A DNA stretch of 64,000 nt from Flavobacterium pectinovorum (lineage in GTDB: Bacteria; Bacteroidota; Bacteroidia; Flavobacteriales; Flavobacteriaceae), in contig NZ_FRBX01000001.1 of assembly GCF_900142715.1 (NCBI RefSeq), forward strand, positions 806,001-870,000. Reading direction: 5' to 3'. This document shows, piece after piece, positions 55,877 to 64,000 of the stretch. Each line of letters starts with the position of its first letter. The stretch's first letter is position 1. The position numbers were made by a program, and so were the translations under genes. The notes under the pieces were generated by a model that did no database searches, was not told where the DNA came from, and was given only the letters and a program-made list of their open reading frames with translations.

Positions 55877-56764
55877 TTAAACAAACTGCTTAGAAATTTT
55901 CTCAGCCTTTTTACTTTCACTGTAATCATAAAAACCTTCTCCGGATTTCACTCCTAATTTTCCGGCTCTAACCATATTAACCAACAATGGGCAAGGCGCA
56001 TATTTCGGGTTTTTGAAACCTTCGTACATTACATTTAAAATGGCAAGACAAACATCAAGACCAATAAAATCAGCTAATTGAAGCGGTCCCATTGGGTGTC
56101 CCATTCCTAATTTCATTACCGTATCAATTTCGTAAACGCCGGCAACTTTATTATATAACGTTTCAATGGCTTCGTTTAGCATAGGCATCAAAATTCTGTT
56201 TGCTACAAAACCAGGATAATCGTTTACTTCAACAGGAGTTTTTCCTAGTTTTACAGACAAATCCATGATAATTTTAGTCACTTCATCGCTGGTATTGTAT
56301 CCGCGAATGATTTCTACTAATTTCATAATTGGCACCGGATTCATAAAATGCATTCCGATAACGCGTTCAGGATGTGCAACTACAGCTCCAATTTGTGTAA
56401 TGGATATTGAAGAAGTATTCGTCGCTAAAATTGTATTATGAGAACAAGCTTCGTTTAATTGTTTGAAGATATTTAGTTTTAACTCTACATTTTCTGTAGC
56501 GGCTTCAACAACCAAATCAACACCAACAACTCCGTCTTTAATATCAGTATAGGTAATAATATTGGTGATAGTTTTTGCAACATCTTCCTGAGTAATGGTT
56601 CCTTTAGACAACATTCTGTCTAAATTAGCGGCAATAGTTGCCATTCCTTTATCTAAAGATTTTTCAGAAACATCTATTAATTTTACGGTAAAACCACTTT
56701 GTGCAAAAGTATGAGCAATTCCGTTACCCATTGTTCCTGCACCAATTACAGCTATAGTTTTCAT
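55877..56764 (-). CDS. 3-hydroxybutyryl-CoA (3-hydroxyacyl-CoA) dehydrogenase
   Basis: A 295-residue NAD-dependent dehydrogenase of fatty-acid and butyrate metabolism. The N-terminal Rossmann motif is GAGTMGNGIAHTFAQSGF; the catalytic His is in GMHFMNPVPIMKLVEII (H of GMHF), and DYPGFVANRILMPMLNEA is the signature. The C-terminal domain has KLGMGHPMGPLQLADFIGLDV and GEGFYDY. No enoyl-CoA hydratase or thiolase is adjacent, so its pathway partners lie elsewhere. Confidence 0.95.
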   Translation of the reverse strand: MKTIAVIGAGTMGNGIAHTFAQSGFTVKLIDVSEKSLDKGMATIAANLDRMLSKGTITQEDVAKTITNIITYTDIKDGVVGVDLVVEAATENVELKLNIFKQLNEACSHNTILATNTSSISITQIGAVVAHPERVIGMHFMNPVPIMKLVEIIRGYNTSDEVTKIIMDLSVKLGKTPVEVNDYPGFVANRILMPMLNEAIETLYNKVAGVYEIDTVMKLGMGHPMGPLQLADFIGLDVCLAILNVMYEGFKNPKYAPCPLLVNMVRAGKLGVKSGEGFYDYSESKKAEKISKQFV

Positions 56765-56793
56765 TTTATATATTGGTATTATATTTATGATTT

Positions 56794-56831
56794 AGCCACG
56801 AATTCACCAATTAAGTAGTGAATTCGTGGCT
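56794..56831. repeat. Perfect palindrome, AGCCACGAATTCAC family
   Basis: AGCCACGAATTCAC (56794-56807) and GTGAATTCGTGGCT (56818-56831), a perfect 14-bp stem with a ten-base loop and a T run in the plus direction. It shares its arm with 33065-33121. It may also terminate transcription. Confidence 0.75.
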
Positions 56832-56852
56832 ATTTTTATTTTTGATATTATA

Positions 56853-57818
56853 TTATTTATCGAAACAATCAATAATCTGATAAGCAACTCTTAAAGCATC
56901 TGTAGCTTGTTCTAGTGTAACTACAGGTGTTGTATTTGTATTGATAGCATTTGCAAATGATTCTAATTCATCAAGAATTGCATTATTTTGCTCAACATCA
57001 GGATTTGTAAAATAGATTTGTTTTTTTACACCTTCGGCATTTTGCAGAATCATATCAAAATCTCCCGGAATTTCCGGCGCGTCTTTCATACGAACGACTT
57101 CACATTTTTTCTCTAAAAAGTCAACAGAAATGTAAGCATCTTTTTGAAAGAAACGTGTTTTACGCATGTTTTTCATCGAAATTCTACTTGCTGTTAAATT
57201 GGCAACACAGCCATTTTCGAATTCAATTCTGGCATTGGCAATATCCGGAGTATCGCTAATTACAGAAACTCCGCTGGCGTGAATATCTTTTACTTTTGAA
57301 TGTACAACACTCAAAATAGCATCAATATCGTGAATCATTAAATCCAAAACCACAGGAACATCTGTACCACGCGGATTAAACTCAGCCAAACGATGTGTTT
57401 CTATAAACATCGGATTTTCGATCATGTTTTTTGTAGCAATAAATGCAGGGTTAAAGCGCTCAACATGACCAACTTGCCCTTTTACGTTGTATTCTTTGAC
57501 TAAAGCAATAATTTCTTCAGCTTCTTCAACAGTATTGGCGATTGGTTTTTCTATAAAGATATGTTTTCCTGATTTGATGGCCACTTTTGCACATTTATAA
57601 TGAGAAAGCGTTGGCGTTACAATATCGATTACATCCACAGCGTGGATTAATTTTGCAATTGTGCTGAAGTTTTTATAGCCAAATTCTTTTGAAATTCTTT
57701 CGGCATTTTCCTGATTTTCGTCGTAAAATCCAACTAATTCGTATTTGTCAGATTGTTGTAATAAGCGTAAATGTATTTTACCAAGATGACCAGCACCTAA
57801 AACTCCTACTTTTAACAT
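56853..57818 (-). CDS. Gfo/Idh/MocA-family oxidoreductase
   Basis: A 321-residue NAD(P)-dependent oxidoreductase. Rossmann motif GVLGAGHLGKIHLRLLQ, then IHAVDVIDIVTPTLSHYKCA and the signature HIFIEKPIANTVEEAEEI carrying the conserved EKP lysine. The C-terminal domain has GHVERFNPA and LDLMIHDIDAIL with the catalytic-type His. Members of this shape act on sugars or sugar phosphates; the substrate is not clear. Confidence 0.92.
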   Translation of the reverse strand: MLKVGVLGAGHLGKIHLRLLQQSDKYELVGFYDENQENAERISKEFGYKNFSTIAKLIHAVDVIDIVTPTLSHYKCAKVAIKSGKHIFIEKPIANTVEEAEEIIALVKEYNVKGQVGHVERFNPAFIATKNMIENPMFIETHRLAEFNPRGTDVPVVLDLMIHDIDAILSVVHSKVKDIHASGVSVISDTPDIANARIEFENGCVANLTASRISMKNMRKTRFFQKDAYISVDFLEKKCEVVRMKDAPEIPGDFDMILQNAEGVKKQIYFTNPDVEQNNAILDELESFANAINTNTTPVVTLEQATDALRVAYQIIDCFDK

Positions 57819-57961
57819 GAGAATGTATTTTAAACAAAAATATAATTTATTTGTTGAACGTGAAAATGAATGTAGTAAAGATTTAGCGATTTAATAATTA
57901 AAAATCAATATTTGATTTAGTATTTAGTTTATTAATTTTACCAAAATAAAATAAACCTATT

Positions 57962-58603
57962 TTGAAAGACACTGCCAAACATCAAGGACTTCGTAATCAA
58001 TTAGTAAGCACTTTAGAACAAAAGGGCATTACTGATAAAGCAGTTTTGGATGCGATAAAAAAAATCCCAAGACACCTTTTTTTAAATTCAAGTTTTGAAG
58101 ATTATGCTTATCAGGATAAGGCATTTCCTATAGGAGCGGGACAAACTATTTCGCAGCCTTATACAGTTGCATTTCAATCACAATTATTAGAAGTAAAAAA
58201 GGATCATAAAATCTTGGAAATTGGTACCGGATCTGGCTACCAAACCGCTGTTTTGTTTATGCTTGGCGCTAAAGTTTATAGTATAGAAAGACAAAATGAA
58301 TTGTTTAAAGCAACTTCTAACTTGTTTCCAAAGTTAAATATTCGTCCAAAACATCTTTCGTTTGGAGACGGCTATAAAGGTTTGCCAAATCATGCTCCGT
58401 TTGATAGTATTATCGTTACGGCGGGTGCACCTTTTATTCCCCAGCCTTTAATGGCACAATTAAAAATAGGAGGGAGGCTTGTTATTCCGTTAGGTGAAGA
58501 CGTGCAGATTATGACATTGTTAATTCGTAAAAATGAAACGCAATTCGAAAAACATGAATTTGGAGAGTTTCGATTTGTTCCTTTATTAGAAGATAGAAAT
58601 TAA
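57962..58603 (+). CDS. pcm: Protein-L-isoaspartate O-methyltransferase (TTG start)
   Basis: A 213-residue SAM-dependent enzyme that repairs isoaspartyl residues in aged proteins. The PCMT blocks are clear: AIKKIPRHLFLN, GAGQTISQPYTVAFQ, LEIGTGSGYQTAVL (SAM site), YSIERQ, GDGYKG and DSIIVTAGAP. No ATG lies near the family N-terminus; an in-frame TAA stands at 57947-57949, so TTG 57962 is the natural start. The opposite strand holds the Gfo/Idh/MocA gene, 143 bp away. Confidence 0.95.
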   Translation: MKDTAKHQGLRNQLVSTLEQKGITDKAVLDAIKKIPRHLFLNSSFEDYAYQDKAFPIGAGQTISQPYTVAFQSQLLEVKKDHKILEIGTGSGYQTAVLFMLGAKVYSIERQNELFKATSNLFPKLNIRPKHLSFGDGYKGLPNHAPFDSIIVTAGAPFIPQPLMAQLKIGGRLVIPLGEDVQIMTLLIRKNETQFEKHEFGEFRFVPLLEDRN

Positions 58604-58607
58604 AGAG

Positions 58608-58633
58608 AAAGCCCATTTAGTAGGGCTTTTTTT
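58608..58633 (+). terminator. Terminator of pcm
   Basis: AAAGCCC (58608-58614)/GGGCTTT (58623-58629), T run, directly after pcm and overlapping the 3' end of the convergent HTH-Fic gene. Confidence 0.8.
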
Positions 58634-59636
58634 ATTGCGTTATTATTTGTAAAGCCCGGTTTAGGCTTTCTTTTTCAATTCTGAGTATATAATTTATGAA
58701 AATAGATTTATCATTCTTGGCTTGACTTTCTTCCAAAATAGATAAATATTCATTTTTGCTGTTTTGATCTTCTTCAATTGACGTAAACGCATAATTATTT
58801 TGAAGTAAAATCCAATTTAAAATCAAATTCGCCATTTGAAGATTTCCTTTTTCAAATGGATTTATTTCCAGTATTTTTAAATACACTTCACATGCAAAAA
58901 TTGTGGGATGAAAATTGTTTTTATTTGTTTCACACCAATTAAAGAGCAAATTCATTTCGCGTGTAATCAATGGATCATCTTTGTACTTTCCTGTTTCAGA
59001 TTCAATTCCTCTAAAAATTAAATTATGAATAGTGAGAAAATCTTTTTCGTTGAAATGTGTTTTCTTTTGGCTTAAATCTCTGATATATAATGTGGCTTCT
59101 TGAAAGTTAATAGCTTCAAGATGATTTTGTATACTTTTCCCCGTGATAGTCAACCCATCGTTTATAACAGATTTAGTTTCTTCCAGTGTTAAAGAATTTC
59201 CATTTAAAGAAATACTTTTAAAAATAAATTCTAATTCTAAAGTCTTTGAAATTTGTCGTAATTCAAAATGATTAAAGGATTGTAGTTTATTTTTTAATAC
59301 TTCAATTTCATCTAAAATAGTTTGTACAGAAGATATAATTATAGCATTTATTTCTTTTTTAGTATTTTGAATTTCCTGTTCTGCTAAAATCAGAGCTTTT
59401 AATGCAAACTCATCATCGCCAATCTCATAAAGAATTTTTTCTTTAAGCCAGGCAGTCATTATAGTTTCATAATCAATTTCTAAAAGTTGAGACAGTTTTA
59501 AAATTTGATCCTTTGTTGGTTTTCGTGTTCCCGATTCAAATTTGCTAATCAATGCCTGATCAATACCAAGAAGTTGTGCCACTTCGCGAGTTTTTAATCG
59601 TTTTTGTTCCCGTGCAATTTTTAAAAGTGATTTCAT
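58632..59636 (-). CDS. XRE-type HTH protein with a degenerate Fic domain
   Basis: A 334-residue protein. Residues 1-65 are an XRE helix-turn-helix (AREQKRLKTREVAQLLGIDQALISKFESGTRKP). Residues 130-280 fold like Fic: an inhibitory-helix-like SISLNGN (141-147), LIFRGIESETGKYKD, and INPFEKGNLQMAN (258-270). The Fic consensus is HPFx(D/E)GNGRxxR. Here the catalytic His is N259, GNGR has become GNLQ and the last Arg is N270. The inhibitory motif has Asn where a Glu is expected. AMP transfer is therefore unlikely, and a DNA-binding or sensory role is inferred. Confidence 0.82.
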   Translation of the reverse strand: MKSLLKIAREQKRLKTREVAQLLGIDQALISKFESGTRKPTKDQILKLSQLLEIDYETIMTAWLKEKILYEIGDDEFALKALILAEQEIQNTKKEINAIIISSVQTILDEIEVLKNKLQSFNHFELRQISKTLELEFIFKSISLNGNSLTLEETKSVINDGLTITGKSIQNHLEAINFQEATLYIRDLSQKKTHFNEKDFLTIHNLIFRGIESETGKYKDDPLITREMNLLFNWCETNKNNFHPTIFACEVYLKILEINPFEKGNLQMANLILNWILLQNNYAFTSIEEDQNSKNEYLSILEESQAKNDKSIFINYILRIEKESLNRALQIITQ

Positions 59637-59720
59637 TTTGATGAAAATTTAAGTCTTGACAAGTTTAGTCATTTTTAAATGTACAAAAAAAGCAATATTT
59701 TATTATTGCTTTGTGTAATT

Positions 59721-60359
59721 TTATTTTGGAGGCAAAGAACCGTCTTTTCTCATTTCAGCAACAACTGCTTGCATAATAGCATCAACAGTTTGTCCTAAAT
59801 CTGTCACATATTCTGATTTTGTTGTTCCTGTCCAGATCAGTTTATTTTCTTTTAATGAAAAAATATTGGTTTCGACCATATACGATGTGGTTTCCTGATA
59901 ATATCCCGGATCATAAAAACTAGGAGAATACATTCCGTACCAATTTCCGAAACCGTAACCATAGACATTTGTATACATTCCGTCAAAACCCCCGTAATAC
60001 ATTCCGGTATAAGTTCCCGGAACATAATTGGTTTCTTTTTCAGTGCTTACTAAGCGCATTGTAATCACTCCGTCGAAATTCTCATCTTGCAGGATTTTTA
60101 ATTTTTGCTCTTTAGTAAGTTGAGAAGTACTTTCGTTTAGATATTGATATGAAGTTTTAAAAATTTCATTACTGGCAGCAATTCTATTTTCTGCCGTTCT
60201 TCTTGAAGCTTCATCTTTTACCAGAACAACGACCAAAACTTTTTTAAAATGTTCCTGAGCCACAGTAATTTTAGGATCTCTCCAACTACTTACAATAGAA
60301 GTATTACTGCCACAACCTGAAAGTATAATAGCAGCCAATAGAATTAAGTACTTTTTCAT
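59721..60359 (-). CDS. Lipoprotein, Gly/Tyr-rich, DUF4136-like
   Basis: A 212-residue lipoprotein: MKKYLILLAAIILSGCGS carries the lipobox (LSGC). The body starts SIVSSWRDPKITVAQEHFKKVLVVVLVKD and includes an ATPase-free helical part, then a Gly/Tyr/Met-rich stretch (YTGMYYGGFDGMYTNVYGYGFGNWYGMYSP, positions about 116-150). The C-terminus (YMVETNIFSLKENKLIWTGTTKS) resembles DUF4136-type lipoproteins. Probably tethered to the outer membrane. No function is known. Confidence 0.78.
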   Translation of the reverse strand: MKKYLILLAAIILSGCGSNTSIVSSWRDPKITVAQEHFKKVLVVVLVKDEASRRTAENRIAASNEIFKTSYQYLNESTSQLTKEQKLKILQDENFDGVITMRLVSTEKETNYVPGTYTGMYYGGFDGMYTNVYGYGFGNWYGMYSPSFYDPGYYQETTSYMVETNIFSLKENKLIWTGTTKSEYVTDLGQTVDAIMQAVVAEMRKDGSLPPK

Positions 60360-60433
60360 ATTTTACTAATTAGATTTATTGTAGTAAAAATAAGATAAAA
60401 TATTTTAAAATTACTCTTTTATAGTAATTAGAT

Positions 60434-60889
60434 TTAGTTGTAAGCTTTTTTAATTCTGTCTAAATCTCTTTTCGTGTCTTGCTCTTTAAGAGATTCACGT
60501 TTGTCGTAGTTTTTCTTTCCTTTACAAAGACCAATTTGCAGTTTAGCAAGACCTTTTTCGTTGGTAAACAATTTTAACGGAACAATAGTTAATCCTTTTG
60601 CCTGAACACTTTTATGAAGGCTTTTTAATTCTTTTTTATTTAAAAGCAGTTTTCGCTCACTTCGGGATTTATGATTGAATTGATTTCCAAACGAATATTC
60701 TTCGATATAAGTATTAATAGCAAAAAGTTCCAGGTTACTAAATTCGCAAAAACTTTCTGTAATATTGGCTTTTCCTAATCGTATAGATTTAATTTCTGTA
60801 CCGGATAAAACTATTCCGGCAGTATAAGTGTCGATTATCTCATAATCAAATCGAGCTCTTTTATTAAGTATATTGACTGTTTTTAACAT
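60434..60889 (-). CDS. smpB: SsrA-binding protein SmpB
   Basis: A 151-residue RNA-binding protein that brings tmRNA to stalled ribosomes for trans-translation. The OB-fold core is complete: [62 protein letters not shown], and the C-terminal [22 protein letters not shown]. The frame opens at 60898, but ATG 60889 (MLKTVNILN) matches the family. The ssrA RNA gene is not in this window. It joins PrfH as a second ribosome-rescue factor here, by a separate route. Confidence 0.96.
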   Translation of the reverse strand: MLKTVNILNKRARFDYEIIDTYTAGIVLSGTEIKSIRLGKANITESFCEFSNLELFAINTYIEEYSFGNQFNHKSRSERKLLLNKKELKSLHKSVQAKGLTIVPLKLFTNEKGLAKLQIGLCKGKKNYDKRESLKEQDTKRDLDRIKKAYN

Positions 60890-61021
60890 AGTGTGCAAAT
60901 GTAAAACAAAATTGAAAACTTTAGTAGTCCTAAGTTAATTAAAAATGGGAATATAAGATAATTAAAGATTTTTTTTAATCTATGATTTTAATCATTTTAT
61001 AGGAAAAGCCTTCCTGCTAAG

Positions 61022-61042
61022 TTTGTTAAATAATTTAACAAA
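61022..61042 (+). promoter_or_regulatory. Perfect palindrome just upstream of an outer-membrane protein gene
   Basis: TTTGTTAAAT-A-ATTTAACAAA, perfectly symmetric, ends 8 bp before the ATG at 61051. It could be an operator or a start-masking hairpin. Confidence 0.45.
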
Positions 61043-61050
61043 ACTTTAAA

Positions 61051-61689
61051 ATGAAAAAAATTGTAACATTAATCAGTATTGTATTAGTAGGTTTAACCGC
61101 AAAAGCTCAGGAAACCGGTCAGGGATTAAAAGGCGCCTGGTTTGCAACATCTCAATTTGGTTATCAGCAAACTAAAACCGCAGATAAAAAAAATACAAGT
61201 TTATCTGTTTTACCAATTGTAGGTACATTTGTGACCCCTTCGGTAGCTGTTGGAGCTGCTTTTGGATATATTAATATTAAAGCTGATTCAGAGGCTGGAA
61301 CTGCAGCGAAAACAGATTTAATTGTTGTTGAGCCATTAGCAAGAAAATATTGGAATGTAGCTGGTTCATTATATTTCTTTGGCCAGTTGGCTTTGCCTGT
61401 TATTACTGGGAAAGAAAAGGAAAGTGACTTAAAAGTAAATCAATTTGGTTTGTCTCTTTCAGGAGGATTTGATTATTTCGTAACGAAAAATTTTTCAGTC
61501 GAGTTCTCTTATGATTTGGCCAATTTTACTTCTACAACCCTTGATCCTAAAATTGGTGAAAAAACTACAGTTACTAATTTTGGATTAGCGCATGTGGCAA
61601 ATGTAGACCCATTTTATAATACAGCATTGGCAGGAAGTAATCCAAATCTAACTTCTCCACTTTCTGTCGGATTTAAATTTATATTCTAA
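61051..61689 (+). CDS. Outer-membrane beta-barrel protein
   Basis: A 212-residue protein: signal peptide MKKIVTLISIVLVGLTAKAQ, then alternating beta-strand pattern (GAWFATSQFGYQQTK, SVAVGAAFGYINIKA, FSVEFSYDLANFTS) ending in a Phe after SVGFKFIF, typical for BAM recognition. A small 8-stranded barrel is likely. A perfect palindrome lies directly before its start codon. Function unknown. Confidence 0.87.
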   Translation: MKKIVTLISIVLVGLTAKAQETGQGLKGAWFATSQFGYQQTKTADKKNTSLSVLPIVGTFVTPSVAVGAAFGYINIKADSEAGTAAKTDLIVVEPLARKYWNVAGSLYFFGQLALPVITGKEKESDLKVNQFGLSLSGGFDYFVTKNFSVEFSYDLANFTSTTLDPKIGEKTTVTNFGLAHVANVDPFYNTALAGSNPNLTSPLSVGFKFIF

Positions 61690-61735
61690 TAGTAGTAGAT
61701 TGAATTAAATTTGAAATCATTAATTTTGTAAAATG

Positions 61736-61769
61736 AAAAGACCATACTTTTTGGAGTATGGTCTTTTTT
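61736..61769 (+). terminator. Terminator after the outer-membrane protein
   Basis: 13-bp stem AAAAGACCATACT (61736-61748) and AGTATGGTCTTTT (61755-61767), then T. It is preceded by TTG-N18-TAATTTTG at 61700-61728. Confidence 0.88.
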
Positions 61770-61789
61770 AATATTATAAAAGTAAAAAA

Positions 61790-62017
61790 ATGCAAAATCA
61801 ATCTAAAGATCCCTTACACGGAGTTACTCTTCAAAAAATAGTAGAAACATTAGTAGAATATTATGGTTTTGATACCTTATCAGAATTAATTCCTATAAAA
61901 TGTTTTACTTCAAATCCGAGTATAAAATCAAGTTTAACCTTTTTAAGAAAAACGGACTGGGCACGCAAAAAAGTAGAAGATTTATATCTAAAAACACTAC
62001 CTAAGTTGGCAAAGTAA
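61790..62017 (+). CDS. VF530-family (DUF2132) small DNA-binding protein
   Basis: A 75-residue protein matching the VF530 pattern: [61 protein letters not shown]. The helix-rich fold is proposed to bind DNA, with no established role. Its stop codon is directly followed by the stop of the convergent outer-membrane gene, without any spacer. Strong identity. Confidence 0.93.
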   Translation: MQNQSKDPLHGVTLQKIVETLVEYYGFDTLSELIPIKCFTSNPSIKSSLTFLRKTDWARKKVEDLYLKTLPKLAK

Positions 62018-62572
62018 TTATAATTTATACGAAATCATTACTCCTCCACGATATGGCAACCATTCACCACTTTTGTTCCAATGCGCCGCCGTTTCATATC
62101 TTCCCGGAGTTCCATCATTGTAATATCCATGATAAAATCCTTGGTGCCAGCCACCTCCGGCAAAAATATCTATAAGAAATTTATCATTTAGTTTGATGTT
62201 ATACCCAACTGAAACACCCAGGCGGTAACCAAAGCCATGTTCATATTTATTTGAGTCAAAATAATTCCATTTTTGGATTTCATAAAAATCAGGTCCGGCA
62301 TGTCCGCCAACATAAAATCCGTTGTATTTTTCTTTAAAATGATAACGAAGTTCAGGAGTTAAAGTATAAAACTTCATTGGGTTATGACCGTTGAAAGATT
62401 CCCAAAAAGAAGCCATAACATCTACACTAAAAGTAAGTTTTTCTCCAACGCTTGTTTCAACTCCAATATTAGGTATGCCTACTATAGCCGTGGCGGCATT
62501 GAATTTAATATAAGTCTGACTTTGTGATTGAATAGAAAAGAAAAGAACAAACAGAACAAGTAATTTTTTCAT
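62018..62572 (-). CDS. Outer-membrane beta-barrel protein, small
   Basis: A 184-residue protein with signal peptide MKKLLVLFVLFFSIQSQSQ and alternating strands (IKFNAATAIVGIPNIGVET, MKFYTLTPELRYHF, YEHGFGYRLGVSVGYNIKL). The tail GVMISYKL ends a barrel. ATG 62572 is used instead of the frame opening at 62587. DUF3575-like or general OMP beta-barrel; substrate unknown. A -7-like TATATTTG lies upstream (62623-62630, minus strand), and a hairpin sits in the leader. Confidence 0.85.
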   Translation of the reverse strand: MKKLLVLFVLFFSIQSQSQTYIKFNAATAIVGIPNIGVETSVGEKLTFSVDVMASFWESFNGHNPMKFYTLTPELRYHFKEKYNGFYVGGHAGPDFYEIQKWNYFDSNKYEHGFGYRLGVSVGYNIKLNDKFLIDIFAGGGWHQGFYHGYYNDGTPGRYETAAHWNKSGEWLPYRGGVMISYKL

Positions 62573-62593
62573 AAACAAGATTTTCATAGTGAT

Positions 62594-62616
62594 AAATAAG
62601 TTTTTTAAACTTATTT
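62594..62616 (-). promoter_or_regulatory. Leader hairpin of the small outer-membrane protein
   Basis: AAATAAGTTT-TTT-AAACTTATTT, a perfect 10-bp stem between the -7-like element (62623-62630, minus) and the start codon at 62572. Confidence 0.4.
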
Positions 62617-62706
62617 CGGGTGCAAATATAACGCAACAAATACTTGCTGTATGTTAAAAAAAACAGAGTATTTCATTATATTTTTTGAAATAAAATCTTT
62701 AAAAGT

Positions 62707-63255
62707 TTACTTGTCTAACAATGAGTAAATTACTTTGTCCAGAAAGCGACCTTCATAAAATTCAGATTCTTTAAAATGAGCTTCTTTAATAAAACCGCAT
62801 TTTTGCAAAACTTTTTCTGACGCAAAGTTTTCCGGATCGATAACAGCTTCTATAGAGTGCAATTTTAAATCATCAAAACCATATCTGTTTAACCTGTTTA
62901 CGGCTTCAGGAATAATACCTTTTCCATGAAAATCAGGCAATAACATATATCCAATTTCAGCGCGATAATTTTCTGGCTGCATCCTGTAAAAACCAATGAT
63001 TCCTAATAGTTTAGGACTTTCTTTTAAAGTAATTGCCCAATTGATTCCAACATTGGTTTCAATTTTTTCTTCGATCATGGCAATATGTGCGAGTGCATCT
63101 TCGGTATTTTTTACCAAAGGTCTCGGAATGTATTTCATAGTTTCCGGATTCGAACGCAATTCAAAAATTTCGTTTGCGTCGTCATTCGTAATTCTTCTTA
63201 AAAGTAAACGTTCGGTTTCTATAGTTGGAAATGGAGAAAAGTTAAAATCCAGCAT
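62707..63255 (-). CDS. GNAT acetyltransferase, RimJ/RimL type
   Basis: A 182-residue GNAT enzyme that moves an acetyl group from acetyl-CoA, probably to an N-terminal amine or a small molecule. The family opening is PTIETERLLLRRITNDDANEIFELRSNPETMKYI; AEIGYMLLPDFHGKGIIPEAV holds the CoA pyrophosphate loop (xxGKGxx), and FASEKVLQKCGF follows. ATG 63255 is chosen; the frame opens at 63312, overlapping the next gene. Confidence 0.9.
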   Translation of the reverse strand: MLDFNFSPFPTIETERLLLRRITNDDANEIFELRSNPETMKYIPRPLVKNTEDALAHIAMIEEKIETNVGINWAITLKESPKLLGIIGFYRMQPENYRAEIGYMLLPDFHGKGIIPEAVNRLNRYGFDDLKLHSIEAVIDPENFASEKVLQKCGFIKEAHFKESEFYEGRFLDKVIYSLLDK

Positions 63256-63265
63256 TTTTTTATTT

Positions 63266-64000
63266 TTATAATATTTGTATACTAAATTTTGAATTAAATG
63301 TTTGTTTGGCATCTAAAATCAAAATCCCTTCTTTTTCGAATAAATCACCTGAATTTTCGGCCGTGTCTGAATAACCATACCACGGCTCGATACAAACAAA
63401 CGGAGCCTGATCTTTTGTCCAGATTCCTAAACTCGGAAAATCTTCAAAATCAACTTTTATATAAGGTTTTGAGTTCTCCAAGATGGTAAGCGAATTAGAT
63501 TCTAAAGTTTTAAAAACCAACGCATCATTTTCAAACAATTTATAATTCAGCGGAACCAGATTTTCAATAGTTTGCAAACTTTCTGTTTTGTTGGAAATCA
63601 GATCATTTTCTAAAAGAGAATATTTTAAATCTTCTTCCTTCTCAAATTTAAAAGAATAATTCTCAAAATTTTCAGGTAAAGCAATTGCCGGATGCGCTCC
63701 TATAGAAAAAGGCATTTTGGTTTCACCTTTATTAATTACTTTATATGCAATGTCTAAAGTGGTTTCATTTAGCGTATAAATAAGTTGCAATTCAAAATCA
63801 AAAGGATATTTTTTCAGTGTTTCACTATTGGATTGCAATGAAAAAGTAGCACTGTTTTCGGTTTTATCAATTAATTGAAATTCCATATCACGCGCAAACC
63901 CATGTCTTGGCAATTGATATTCTTTTCCATTAATAGTATAAGTATTGTTTTTTAAAGTTCCGACAATCGGAAAAAGAATAGGAGAATGTTTTCCCCAAAA
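63266..64000 (-). CDS. Aldose 1-epimerase family protein (5' end beyond the window)
   Basis: Reading from 64000 leftward, the frame is open and starts FWGKHSPILFPIVGTLKNNTY, a clear aldose epimerase (mutarotase-like) N-terminal block, followed by LPRHGFARDMEF with a His of the active site, and later SIGAHPAIALPENFENY and CIEPWYGYSD with the catalytic-type Glu. It acts on hexoses or hexose phosphates (galactose mutarotase-like or YeaD-like). The true start lies outside the window; only 244 residues are seen. Confidence 0.88.
   Translation of the reverse strand, partial: FWGKHSPILFPIVGTLKNNTYTINGKEYQLPRHGFARDMEFQLIDKTENSATFSLQSNSETLKKYPFDFELQLIYTLNETTLDIAYKVINKGETKMPFSIGAHPAIALPENFENYSFKFEKEEDLKYSLLENDLISNKTESLQTIENLVPLNYKLFENDALVFKTLESNSLTILENSKPYIKVDFEDFPSLGIWTKDQAPFVCIEPWYGYSDTAENSGDLFEKEGILILDAKQTFNSKFSIQIL

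Overview
The window reads as a chromosomal segment of a Flavobacterium-like member of the Bacteroidota. The signs are strong AT richness, no Shine-Dalgarno sequences before most starts, promoters of the form TTG-N19-TAnnTTTG (clearest before rpsF and bamD), a giant adhesin with a type B type IX secretion (T9SS) C-terminal domain followed by a PorP/SprF protein, a DUF4835/PorD homologue, and a chromosomal subclass B1 metallo-beta-lactamase of the JOHN/IND kind. I see no tRNA, rRNA, CRISPR array, prophage, transposase or integrase.

Layout. 1-9.4 kb: an AlkC-like DNA glycosylase, nadC, a run of yihY/brkB, DUF2147 and metallo-beta-lactamase genes, an orphan antitoxin with the wreck of its toxin, priA, a LytTR response regulator, and the rpsF-rpsR-rplI ribosomal operon. 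9.4-13.2 kb: an Oar-like TonB-dependent receptor and a small DUF6495-like gene. 13.2-29.2 kb: a surface-adhesion locus. A 1.2-kb AT-rich region carries foldable repeats and a partial tandem duplication of the adhesin 5' end. It is followed by a 3787-residue adhesin with 19 tandem 79-residue Ig-like repeats, a PorP/SprF gene and an OmpA-family gene. 29.3-46.4 kb: housekeeping genes (ligA, a split 5'-nucleotidase, dapA, bamD, rpoZ, coaBC, porD, recN, fabV, a glycosyltransferase, coaE) and a two-component pair. 46.7-50.3 kb: a 27-codon ORF with its own terminator, then a compact operon of a basic CxxC protein, rtcB, prfH and a TPR protein. 50.4-64 kb: mostly minus-strand housekeeping genes (thioesterase, miaA, ion channel, exonuclease-GIY-YIG fusion, yggS, hydroxyacyl-CoA dehydrogenase, Gfo/Idh/MocA), then pcm, an HTH-Fic protein with a degraded active site, a lipoprotein, smpB, outer-membrane proteins, VF530, a GNAT enzyme and a truncated aldose epimerase.

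How it works together. The adhesin, SprF-like protein and OmpA-family protein look like one T9SS-dependent surface module. The adhesin repeats show a higher-order 3-unit (711 bp) and 6-unit (1422 bp) period, so the array appears to have grown by block duplication. The rtcB-prfH operon is the best candidate for an under-described system. RtcB rejoins cleaved RNA and PrfH releases peptides from damaged ribosomes. Here they are translationally coupled to a basic putative RNA-binding protein and a TPR protein, and preceded by a small ORF plus a strong terminator, which could be a leader/attenuator.

Limits: family names come from reading motifs by eye, and no database search was run. Start codons were moved from the longest frame to the internal ATG where signal peptides or family N-termini demanded it (9477, 14887, 29437, 35501, 46960, 49116 and several minus-strand genes).
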